Source: DSXH01 sp964532065
GTDB taxonomy: Bacteria; Bacteroidota; Ignavibacteria; Ignavibacteriales; Melioribacteraceae
Assembly: GCA_964532065.1 (NCBI GenBank)
Contig: CAZHHG010000007.1
Span: 13,103-77,102, forward strand
DNA length: 64,000 nt
Direction: 5' to 3'
Of the stretch, positions 27,147 through 35,008 are shown piece after piece. A program made the position numbers and the translations under genes. The notes under the pieces were generated by a model. The model had not been told where the DNA came from. It ran no database searches and saw only the letters and a list, made by a program, of their open reading frames with translations. How positions within the stretch are numbered: the first letter of the stretch is position 1; each line of letters starts with the position of its first letter.

Positions 27147-28307
27147 ATGAAGACTACCGCTGCAAATGCCATTGCACATGCGCTTATAGATTTAGGCGTT
27201 GAAATAGTTACTCACGTCCCCGGATACGGAGGGACAGAGACATTCCAGGCATATAATGAACTGAGCATGAAGCTTAACAAATACTCTTTTCATGAAGAAG
27301 TTGCTTTTACAATTGCTCATGGCGCAGGTATTTGCGGTAAAAGATCCGCTTCGATGATGAAATCGCACGGACTGCTGAAAGCCGCAAACAGTTTAATGGA
27401 CTCGCTCTATGCCGAGACAACAGCCGGATTTGTTACAATGATTTTTGAGGATAAGAGCGGGAGACATTCTGATAATATTCTTGAAATTGTTCCGGTGCTC
27501 CAGGGATTGCCGATGAAGTTTATTCAGTCGAAGACAGCTGATATTTACGATGATGTTATAAGAGCATTTCACCAATCGGAAATAGATAAAAGGCCTGTTG
27601 CGCTCTTAATCGATGCGCTTGAAGTAAAAAATGAAGTTACATTTGAAAAGAAAAGCGATATTTCCAAAAAATTTATTTACCGGAGAGACGTTTATCAGCA
27701 TGTAATTCACCCGATGCTTTCGGATTATCAGTACAAAATTTTTCTTGCAAAAAAATTAGGTGGCGATCTGACTTCAATTCAGAGGCCTGATCTCCCGATT
27801 GTTCCCGTTGATTTCCCGGAACGGGCAAAGAACACAGCAGTAAAATACGCACCTTTATTCGACGTATTTAAGAACTATAGAGGAGAAATTGTTACTGGAG
27901 ACACAAGCGGTTCCAGTTCGTTTGCGTTTCCTCCATACGACTGTATCGATATTGTTACATATATGGGCGGAAGCATACCGCTTGCAATCGGAGCTTATAT
28001 GGCAGGTTTTAAAAATGTATGGGCGTTAACAGGCGATTTCGGATTTATTGCTGCCGGTTCGCTCGGACTGATTGAGTTATTGAACAGGGAAATTCCGATA
28101 AAGATACTTCTCTTTTACAATAAGCAGGCGGCCGCAACAGGCGGTCAGTTAATCAACAGAAAAATTCTACGGCATCTGCTTGCCGGTTTCGAAAAAAATA
28201 TGATGCACATTGCAAATCCGCTCGATCCTTTCGAAGTTGAATCGGTGCTGAGGGAAGCGGGCAGCTCAAATGAATTCAAATTAATAATTGCGGATTACAC
28301 GGAATAA
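27147..28307 (+). CDS. Thiamine diphosphate-dependent enzyme (IorA / phosphonopyruvate decarboxylase-like)
   Basis: 386 residues. The N-terminal PP/PYR-like domain has VTHVPGYGGTETFQAY and the glutamate-bearing FHEEVAFTIAHGAG (Glu near 50 activates the cofactor). The C-terminal cofactor domain has TYMGGSIPLAIGAYMAG and TGDFGFIAAGSLGLIELL followed by FYNKQ, a variant of GDG...NN in which the third position is Phe. This arrangement is like a minimal IorA or sulfopyruvate/phosphonopyruvate decarboxylase. A one-base overlap with a cupin gene implies joint function. Substrate unknown. Confidence 0.78.
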   Translation: MKTTAANAIAHALIDLGVEIVTHVPGYGGTETFQAYNELSMKLNKYSFHEEVAFTIAHGAGICGKRSASMMKSHGLLKAANSLMDSLYAETTAGFVTMIFEDKSGRHSDNILEIVPVLQGLPMKFIQSKTADIYDDVIRAFHQSEIDKRPVALLIDALEVKNEVTFEKKSDISKKFIYRRDVYQHVIHPMLSDYQYKIFLAKKLGGDLTSIQRPDLPIVPVDFPERAKNTAVKYAPLFDVFKNYRGEIVTGDTSGSSSFAFPPYDCIDIVTYMGGSIPLAIGAYMAGFKNVWALTGDFGFIAAGSLGLIELLNREIPIKILLFYNKQAAATGGQLINRKILRHLLAGFEKNMMHIANPLDPFEVESVLREAGSSNEFKLIIADYTE

Positions 28308-28636
28308 TGGAGAAGGAGATTTTTGTAAGAAATATTTATGAAGGAACTCCAGATACAATTGATCAGGAATTTCTCGAAGTATTGATGGAGAATAAGTCGT
28401 TCAGGATTGAAAGAATTATATCGCAAGGACATTCTTCACCGGATAATTACTGGTATGATCAATCTTCAAATGAATTCGTACTTTTACTGTCAGGTAGTGC
28501 GGAAATAAAATTCGAAAATGATAAAATAAAATATCTTAAGCCCGGAGATTATCTCGTGATACCCGCCCGTAAAAAGCATCGCGTTGAAAAAACCGATCCG
28601 GGTCAGGATACTGTATGGCTTACAATCCACTATTGA
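28307..28636 (+). CDS. Cupin-domain protein (109 aa)
   Basis: Single cupin barrel. The metal-site positions appear as QGHSSPDNYWYDQSSNEFVLLLSG (written in two halves around GHSSPDNYW and EFVLLL) and the second motif LKPGDYLVIPARKKHRVEKT. The ATG overlaps the stop of the preceding TPP enzyme (TAATG), indicating translational coupling. It could be a small isomerase or binding partner for the TPP enzyme's substrate. Confidence 0.85.
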   Translation: MEKEIFVRNIYEGTPDTIDQEFLEVLMENKSFRIERIISQGHSSPDNYWYDQSSNEFVLLLSGSAEIKFENDKIKYLKPGDYLVIPARKKHRVEKTDPGQDTVWLTIHY

Positions 28637-28661
28637 ATCATGGATATTATAATTTATTGCA

Positions 28662-28847
28662 ATGAATCTTAAACGAGCAAACGACCGGTATCTCGGCGGA
28701 GTATGCGGGGGGATTGCAGAATACCTGGGAATTAATCCATGGATTATTAGAATTGTATGGGCTCTTTTAACACTAATTACTTTTATGATTCCTGGTCTAG
28801 TTGTTTATCTTATTCTCTGGAATACAATGCAGTCTCCCGATGAATAA
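28662..28847 (+). CDS. PspC-domain protein (61 aa)
   Basis: Minimal PspC domain: RYLGGVCGGIAEYLGINPW, then a hydrophobic helix IIRIVWALLTLITFMIPGLV and VVYLILWNTM. Such stand-alone proteins sit in the inner membrane and relate to phage-shock or envelope-stress responses. No PspA gene is nearby. ATG at 28662 is in a loosely spaced region after the cupin. Confidence 0.86.
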   Translation: MNLKRANDRYLGGVCGGIAEYLGINPWIIRIVWALLTLITFMIPGLVVYLILWNTMQSPDE

Positions 28848-28937
28848 TTACCAGACCTATTTTGCTGTTTCATCTTATTCTTTTTTTATTTTACTTACTC
28901 CAGGGTACTTTTAAAATCAATAATTCATAATAATTGA

Positions 28938-29489
28938 ATGAAGTTATATAAGCTGTCGTTTCTGTTAATATTTTTTTTCTTGTGCCTTAATACAGGTGCA
29001 CAGATTAAAAAAGTGAGCGGGGGTTTTACTGCAGGGCTTGGTGAAATTCAAGGGAATTCACCTTCGGTAGCAAGCCTGGGCATTTCGGTCTACCTCGATC
29101 TGGTCCCCTGGTTTTCAGACGAAATAACATTCAGGACCGGTTTCACGTATGCTCAGAAGATCGAATATTTCCTGCCGGAAAATCGTCAGCAGCGGTATTA
29201 TCCGTTTATAAAATCATATTATTTGAGGGGCATGCTGAGAGTAAATCTGAATCAGAAGATTTATTTGGAGCAGGGAGCGGGATTAATCTATTTGAATGAC
29301 CGGACATTCGGAGACATTAACGAGTGGGAGGCGGGTGCATCATTCAATGTGCTTGCGGGAATTGATTTTTCAAATTATGATTCCGATGGAATAAAATTAG
29401 GTTTAGGATTGGAATATGGAATAACCTTCATCAAAACAAATGCAAGTTATTACTTAATCTATCTGCAATTTCAAAAAGCCATTCTATAA
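28938..29489 (+). CDS. Outer-membrane beta-barrel protein (183 aa)
   Basis: Signal peptide ends near LCLNTGAQ. The rest alternates hydrophobic and polar residues in strands such as ITFRTGFTYAQKIEY and KIYLEQGAGLIYLN, with turns rich in Asn, Gly and Asp. Fits an 8-stranded OmpX/OprF-like barrel, with no recognised specific family. Stands alone, convergent with the aromatic-synthesis fusion gene. Confidence 0.66.
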   Translation: MKLYKLSFLLIFFFLCLNTGAQIKKVSGGFTAGLGEIQGNSPSVASLGISVYLDLVPWFSDEITFRTGFTYAQKIEYFLPENRQQRYYPFIKSYYLRGMLRVNLNQKIYLEQGAGLIYLNDRTFGDINEWEAGASFNVLAGIDFSNYDSDGIKLGLGLEYGITFIKTNASYYLIYLQFQKAIL

Positions 29490-29499
29490 TTTATAAAGA

Positions 29500-31548
29500 T
29501 TACAAATCCGCAAGCTCTTTCATCAATTCTTCAAACTGATTAAAATAGAGGGATTGATCGCCATCGCTCAATGCCATTTCGGGATCCGGATGGATTTCAA
29601 TCATAATTCCGTGTGCCCCAACAATTTTTGCCGCTTTAGCTAAAGGTGCAACCTTATCTCTTTGACCTACAGCGTGTGAGGGATCGACAATTATCGGCAG
29701 ATGAGTCAGTTCTTTCAGCACGGGTATCGCACTAATATCGAGAGTATTCCGTGTGGCTGTTTCGAAAGTTCGAATTCCGCGTTCACATAGGATCACCTGC
29801 CTGTTTCCCTGCGAAAGGATATATTCGGCGGCATTCAGCAATTCGTCGATTGATGCCATAATTCCCCTTTTTAACAATACAGGTCTCTGGGTTTTTCCAA
29901 CTTCTTTCAGAAGGGCAAAATTTTGCATGTTTCTGGCACCTATCTGAATAATATCGGCAGTTTTTGCTACCATCGAAACATATGGAGTATCCAACACCTC
30001 TGTTATCACAGGCAAATCATAATATTTGCCAGCAGATGTTAAATCTTCCAGCGCGTCCATTCCGAGCCCTTGAAAACTGTAAGGTGATGTTCGAGGTTTA
30101 AAACATCCGCCGCGCAGAATGTGAGCACCGTTTTCTCTTGCTTCCTGCGCACATTCCATAATCATCTCTTTCGATTCAACGGAACAGGGACCTGCAATAA
30201 CTACAAAATTATTTCCGCCTATCAGGATATCCTTAACTTTGATAATTGTGTCTTCCTGTTTGTATTCCCTGCTTGCAAGTTTATAACTTCTCGTTTTTTT
30301 ACTATTTACAATTGAGGGTTCTTTAATTTCTCGAATTTCATTTTTTTCCTTAAGGATTTCCGTCCTGTCCAGTTTCTGCTGATCGATCTTTGTCCTTACT
30401 AAATCCTGAGAGGGATAGCTGCCGAGAATTTTAAGAAATCTAGTATGCTGCCCCAGCTCATCAATTACTTTCTGTATCAAATCATCCTGAATATTACCCT
30501 CAAAATCGAGATAGAACATCTCTTCCCATGCATTTCCAATTATCGGTCTCGATTCAAGTTTGGTCAGATTAACATTGTACTTCCTGAAGACATTAAGAGC
30601 TTCGGCAAGAGATCCGGGTAAATGAGAAGTGGCCATTATAAGAGAAGTTTTACAAGGTATTCTTTTATCAACTATTTCAGCTTTTGAGGAAACAACCAGG
30701 AAGCGTGTATAATTTTCTTTCTGATTAGCAATATTCTTTTTCAAAATTTTCAAACCGAACAGTTTAGCAGCTTCTTCGCTTGCAATTGCGGTGTAATATT
30801 TATTCTTCTCCTCTTTTACTTTTTGTACGGACATTGCGGTATCAAAAAAATATTCAACTGAAGCGCCTTTAATACTCTCTATAAAACGGCTGCATTGCGA
30901 AGCCGCCTGATGATGCGCATATATTTTTCTGATTTTTTGAAGATTTGAATCAACGGTTCCGACAAGACAATGTTTCACTTCAAATTTCTCTTCGCCGATT
31001 ATTGAAAGAGTAGTATTTAAAAGAAGATCATACACTTCGTTAATGCCGCCCGAAGTAGTATTTTCGATCGGAAGGACAGCAAGATCAGCATCTCCCTTTT
31101 CAACAGATTCAATTACTTCATCAAATCTTTTTTTGAATTCAAAATCCAATTTATGTTTAGTATGTCTGAAATATTTATTTGCTGCGAGATAACTGTATGA
31201 ACCCTGTATTCCCTGGATCGCAATTTTGAGGTGATCAGATTTGCTCTTTACGGTTGCCGAACCCTGAACAAATTTCTGCTGGAGGCGGACAGAATCTTCA
31301 ATGATCTCATAAAAAATCCGTGATATGTAAGTTGAATCAAGTCCCCCTTTCTTCCCAAGTCTGATCAGGCGTTTCAGGAGTTCTTCTTCTCTCATTTGGT
31401 CGCGGATGGGACTTTTTGTTGATTCTTTAGCTAGAAAGACTTCCCTGCTAAGTCTTCTGCGTTCCGATAAGAGAGTTAGAAGGTCTTCATCAACCCGGTT
31501 AATCAACTTTCTCAGTTTTTCAATATCTGTCGATTCATTTTTTTTCAT
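29500..31548 (-). CDS. Chorismate mutase - prephenate dehydratase - ACT - DAHP synthase fusion
   Basis: 682 residues from ATG 31548; a TTG at 31599 would add 17 non-domain residues. Order: AroQ-type chorismate mutase (1-95, RKLINRVDEDLLTLLSERR), prephenate dehydratase (107-285, IENTTSGGINEVYDLL and TRF281-283), ACT domain (298-378) with the phenylalanine-binding ESRP at 332-335, a charged linker (380-440), and a type I-beta DAHP synthase (445-682) with AGPCSVES, RGGCFKPRTSPYSFQG and a Cys482-type metal site. It joins the entry step and the phenylalanine branch of aromatic synthesis. ACT suggests feedback by Phe on the whole chain. Confidence 0.92.
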   Translation of the reverse strand: MKKNESTDIEKLRKLINRVDEDLLTLLSERRRLSREVFLAKESTKSPIRDQMREEELLKRLIRLGKKGGLDSTYISRIFYEIIEDSVRLQQKFVQGSATVKSKSDHLKIAIQGIQGSYSYLAANKYFRHTKHKLDFEFKKRFDEVIESVEKGDADLAVLPIENTTSGGINEVYDLLLNTTLSIIGEEKFEVKHCLVGTVDSNLQKIRKIYAHHQAASQCSRFIESIKGASVEYFFDTAMSVQKVKEEKNKYYTAIASEEAAKLFGLKILKKNIANQKENYTRFLVVSSKAEIVDKRIPCKTSLIMATSHLPGSLAEALNVFRKYNVNLTKLESRPIIGNAWEEMFYLDFEGNIQDDLIQKVIDELGQHTRFLKILGSYPSQDLVRTKIDQQKLDRTEILKEKNEIREIKEPSIVNSKKTRSYKLASREYKQEDTIIKVKDILIGGNNFVVIAGPCSVESKEMIMECAQEARENGAHILRGGCFKPRTSPYSFQGLGMDALEDLTSAGKYYDLPVITEVLDTPYVSMVAKTADIIQIGARNMQNFALLKEVGKTQRPVLLKRGIMASIDELLNAAEYILSQGNRQVILCERGIRTFETATRNTLDISAIPVLKELTHLPIIVDPSHAVGQRDKVAPLAKAAKIVGAHGIMIEIHPDPEMALSDGDQSLYFNQFEELMKELADL

Positions 31549-31634
31549 AGACTGCTCAGCTTTAAAATTTGGGGAATGAAGATATAAAAATATTTTCAAA
31601 AATGAGGGAAAGAGAAATTTTGGTAAGGCTTAAA

Positions 31635-31663
31635 TTGACAAACTTCTCTTAAAATTGTAAGTT
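31635..31663 (+). promoter_or_regulatory. Candidate sigma-70 promoter for the cytochrome operon
   Basis: TTGACA (31635-31640), 17-bp spacer, TAAGTT (31658-31663), 78 bp ahead of the Tat-ferredoxin gene start. The -35 box is perfect and the -10 box is weak. The alternative Bacteroidota-type -7 box (TAnnTTTG) is not clearly present. Confidence 0.45.
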
Positions 31664-31740
31664 AGAAATGGATAATAAACTCCAATTAATTTAATCAAAT
31701 TGTACCGTTAAGGTTCAATTAATCCATGGAGGAATAAACA

Positions 31741-32655
31741 ATGAATGAATCCCGCAGAAAATTTCTGAAAACTACTGCGTTGGTGGGAGCCGGGGTAACA
31801 GGACTTTCTACAAAGTCCGTTAAAGCCGGACCAAAGAATATTCTTGCTGAAGACAGGATGGGTGTTCTTGTCGATACGACAGTATGTATTGGTTGCAGAA
31901 AATGTGAATGGGCTTGTAAGAATGCACACGACCTTCCCACCGCTCCGCTTGAAAGTTATGATGACAGATCAGTATTTGCAAAAATGCGAAGACCCGATGA
32001 TAAAGCACTTACAATTGTTAATGAGTATCCTCCGTTAGGGACTGAGGATTTTCCGGTAAATGTTAAAGTTCAGTGTATGCATTGCGACAAACCGGCATGC
32101 GTTTCAGCTTGTATTGTCGGTGCATTTACAAAAGAAGAAAACGGTTCGGTAATCTGGGATACGGATAAATGTATCGGTTGCCGGTACTGTATGGTAGCAT
32201 GTCCTTTTCAGATTCCTGCGTTTGAATTTGAAAAAGCATGGCATCCAGAAATTCGCAAATGCGATTTCTGTTTCGAAAGAACTAAAGTTGGTAAACTTCC
32301 TGCCTGTGTTGAAATCTGTCCTATGGAAGTTCTGACTTACGGAACGAGAAAATCGCTGATTGAATTAGCTCATCAGAGAATCAGCCTATATCCCGAACGA
32401 TATCATAACCATATTTACGGTGAATATGAAGTTGGAGGGACTGGATGGCTATATTTGGCAAGCAGGGATTTTGCTGATCTCCAGTTCCCAAAACTTGGTA
32501 CAAATCCCGCCCCCGGCGTCAGCGAAGCAATTCAACACGGAATCTTCGCATACTTTGTACCTCCAATCGCTCTATACGCTCTACTCGGAGGCGTGATGTG
32601 GATAAATAAGAAAAAAGCTGAATCGAATAAAGAGAAGGAGGGGCATCATGAGTGA
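31741..32655 (+). CDS. Tat-exported four-cluster ferredoxin subunit, CbcT/HybA-like
   Basis: 304 residues. Twin-arginine signal ESRRKFLKTTALVGAG, then a DmsB/HybA-type domain with four Cys groups: CIGCRKCEWACK, CMHCDKPACVSAC, CIGCRYCMVACPF and CDFCFERTKVGKLPACVEIC. A C-terminal membrane helix (FAYFVPPIALYALLGGVMWI) anchors it on the periplasmic face. It probably takes electrons from, or gives them to, the next gene's quinone subunit and passes them to the 13-haem cytochrome. Overlaps the next gene by 8 bp. GGAGG lies before its ATG. Confidence 0.9.
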   Translation: MNESRRKFLKTTALVGAGVTGLSTKSVKAGPKNILAEDRMGVLVDTTVCIGCRKCEWACKNAHDLPTAPLESYDDRSVFAKMRRPDDKALTIVNEYPPLGTEDFPVNVKVQCMHCDKPACVSACIVGAFTKEENGSVIWDTDKCIGCRYCMVACPFQIPAFEFEKAWHPEIRKCDFCFERTKVGKLPACVEICPMEVLTYGTRKSLIELAHQRISLYPERYHNHIYGEYEVGGTGWLYLASRDFADLQFPKLGTNPAPGVSEAIQHGIFAYFVPPIALYALLGGVMWINKKKAESNKEKEGHHE

Positions 32656-33889
32656 GCATATGAAAGCAGTCCCTCTGCCAAGGAGATATTTCACTCCGAC
32701 TGTAATAGTAATTGCTGCTATTGCCGTGATCGGATTATTATTTGTTCTAGCAAGATTGATATTCGGAATTGGAGCAGTAACCAATTTATCTAATGAATTC
32801 CCGTGGGGTATCTGGATCGGAATAGACGTAGCAGCGGGAGTAGCTCTTGCAGCCGGTGGTTTTACAACTGCTGCACTGGGTCATATAATGCATAAAGAGG
32901 AATACCATTTAATAACACGACCGGCATTGTTAACAGCGATGCTTGGCTATACATTCGTTGCAGCAAGTGTTGGAATCGACCTTGGAAGATACTATTATAT
33001 CTGGCACCCTCTTATCATGTGGAATGGAAACTCTGCTCTCTTCGAAGTTGGTATGTGCGTAATGATCTATCTGACAGTCCTATATATTGAGTTTTTACCA
33101 ATTGTAACTGAACGTTTTATTGGAAGAGTTAATCTTCCCGGCTTCTTCCAAAGATTCAATAATCCTCTTGATCGACTTTTAAGAGCGCTGGACAGAGGTC
33201 TGGATAAAACGATGTTCATTTTCATTATTGCCGGAGTTGTTCTTTCATGTCTCCATCAATCCTCTCTAGGTACATTAATGATTATTGCCGGAGAGAAGAT
33301 GCATCCTTTATGGCAGACTCCGATTTTGCCGTTGCTATTCTTATTATCTGCTATGTCCGTCGGATTTCCGATGGTAATCTTCGAATCTTATTTAACCTCT
33401 AAGTCATTTAATTTGAAGCCCGAAACACACATCATGTCAAACCTCGGAAGTATGGTTGCCCCACTGCTCGGAATCTATCTTTCATTTAAGATAGGAGATA
33501 TGGTAATTCGACAGACATTCGTATACTTAACAGAGTTCAATACCGCAAGTGTGATGTTCATAATCGAAATCGTTATCGGTGTAGTTGTACCATTAAGACT
33601 TTTCTTATCTCCGCAAATTCAGAAGTCGCCGTTAGGACTTTCAATAGCGGCATTCCTTGTAATTTTCGGTGTATTTCTGAACAGATTAAATAATTTCATA
33701 GTGGCTTACAATCCGCCCTATGTATTCGAGAGTTACATACCGTCGATAGGTGAAATTTCAGTAACAGCAGGATTTATTGCTTTAGAGATTCTTTTATTCA
33801 GAGCTTTTGTAATGATATTCCCGATTATAAGCGTTCCACAACCTTCCGGTACAAAAGCGAAATTCTCGATAAGGAGTGCACAGTCATGA
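32648..33889 (+). CDS. NrfD/HybB-type quinone-interacting membrane subunit, CbcU-like
   Basis: 413 residues, about ten membrane helices, with NEFPWGIWIGIDVAAGVALA, a HIMHKEEYHLITRPALLTAM region, and WHPLIMWNGNSALFEVG, all characteristic of HybB/HmcC-type NrfD proteins. These bind menaquinone without haem. Coupled by an overlap to the ferredoxin subunit and by ATGA (33886-33889) to the 13-haem cytochrome. No hydrogenase or molybdoenzyme gene is nearby. Confidence 0.92.
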   Translation: MSEHMKAVPLPRRYFTPTVIVIAAIAVIGLLFVLARLIFGIGAVTNLSNEFPWGIWIGIDVAAGVALAAGGFTTAALGHIMHKEEYHLITRPALLTAMLGYTFVAASVGIDLGRYYYIWHPLIMWNGNSALFEVGMCVMIYLTVLYIEFLPIVTERFIGRVNLPGFFQRFNNPLDRLLRALDRGLDKTMFIFIIAGVVLSCLHQSSLGTLMIIAGEKMHPLWQTPILPLLFLLSAMSVGFPMVIFESYLTSKSFNLKPETHIMSNLGSMVAPLLGIYLSFKIGDMVIRQTFVYLTEFNTASVMFIIEIVIGVVVPLRLFLSPQIQKSPLGLSIAAFLVIFGVFLNRLNNFIVAYNPPYVFESYIPSIGEISVTAGFIALEILLFRAFVMIFPIISVPQPSGTKAKFSIRSAQS

Positions 33890-35007
33890 AAAAGTTACTA
33901 ATACTCGTCACCTTGTCAATTCCTTTTCTACTTAATGCTCAATCCAAATTGAGTCCAACGCACGCAAATCAGAATCTTACCTGTTCTAATTGTCATTCAT
34001 GCGAAATACCGACAAAAGAGAATCCATGTATTAAACCATGTCCGCGCGAGAGTTTGGTAAGAATAGATCAGAAAGCCGAGGAAGGACCGAGAATACTAGT
34101 GATTGATAAACTGCGCGATACCGATATTTATGCGCCTGTGAAATTTACTCACCTTGCTCATGCTGAAATGTCCGACATGACCGGCGGTTGTAAAACCTGC
34201 CATCATTATAATCCTCCCGGAAATGTTATTGGTTGTTCAGATTGTCATGAAACTTCGCGAAAGAGAACCGATATAAGCAAACCGGATTTAAAAGGTGCTT
34301 ATCATCAGCAGTGTATGAACTGTCACAGGTCCTGGAGCGGAAAGACAGACTGTATAGAATGTCATGATCTTAATAATAAATCGAAACCAACACCTGTAAA
34401 GACTCAGGAAAATAAATTAAAACGAATCCACCCAGAAATTAAGGCTCCAGATAAGATTAGATTCGACACTAAAACAGATAAAGGTAAATTCGTTACTTTC
34501 TATCATAAAGATCATACAGATTTATTCGGAATCGATTGTGCTGACTGTCATTCAAATGAAAGCTGTTCAAAGTGCCACTCGCAGATCAAAAAACCAGATA
34601 GCGTAAAGAGGAATTTTGCGGAACAGCATAAAAAATGTTCAAGCTGTCATGAAACAAAAACAAACTGTACTACTTGTCATTCCAATTCGGAAGTATCTGG
34701 ATTTAGTCATAAGGTATCAACCGGATTTGATCTATCGAAATTCCATTCAAAATTATCTTGTATAAGGTGCCATACAACACCTTCAAAATTTACAGGATTG
34801 AACAAGGAATGCGTTACATGTCACGGCAGCTGGTCCGGTGAAAACTTCGATCACAAGATAACAGGTCTCGCTCTTGATGAAACACATTCTGAGGTTGACT
34901 GCGAAAGCTGTCATAAAGAAAAAACATATTCTGAACCTTCCTGCAGCGACTGTCATGATGATCTTTCTTATCCAAAGGATAAGCCCGGAAAACTGGTGAA
35001 AAAATAG
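33886..35007 (+). CDS. 13-haem cytochrome c, periplasmic (CbcS/Hmc-like)
   Basis: 373 residues. Signal peptide MKKLLILVTLSIPFLLNAQ and thirteen CXXCH motifs (CSNCH, CKTCH, CSDCH, CMNCH, CIECH, CADCH, CSKCH, CSSCH, CTTCH, CIRCH, CVTCH, CESCH, CSDCH) with scattered His as likely distal ligands. It takes electrons from the membrane module encoded just upstream. Spacing to the sensor kinase gene is 1 bp, so this cytochrome, the module and the signalling genes are one transcript. Its domain structure resembles class III-type repeats. Confidence 0.92.
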   Translation: MKKLLILVTLSIPFLLNAQSKLSPTHANQNLTCSNCHSCEIPTKENPCIKPCPRESLVRIDQKAEEGPRILVIDKLRDTDIYAPVKFTHLAHAEMSDMTGGCKTCHHYNPPGNVIGCSDCHETSRKRTDISKPDLKGAYHQQCMNCHRSWSGKTDCIECHDLNNKSKPTPVKTQENKLKRIHPEIKAPDKIRFDTKTDKGKFVTFYHKDHTDLFGIDCADCHSNESCSKCHSQIKKPDSVKRNFAEQHKKCSSCHETKTNCTTCHSNSEVSGFSHKVSTGFDLSKFHSKLSCIRCHTTPSKFTGLNKECVTCHGSWSGENFDHKITGLALDETHSEVDCESCHKEKTYSEPSCSDCHDDLSYPKDKPGKLVKK

Positions 35008-35008
35008 A

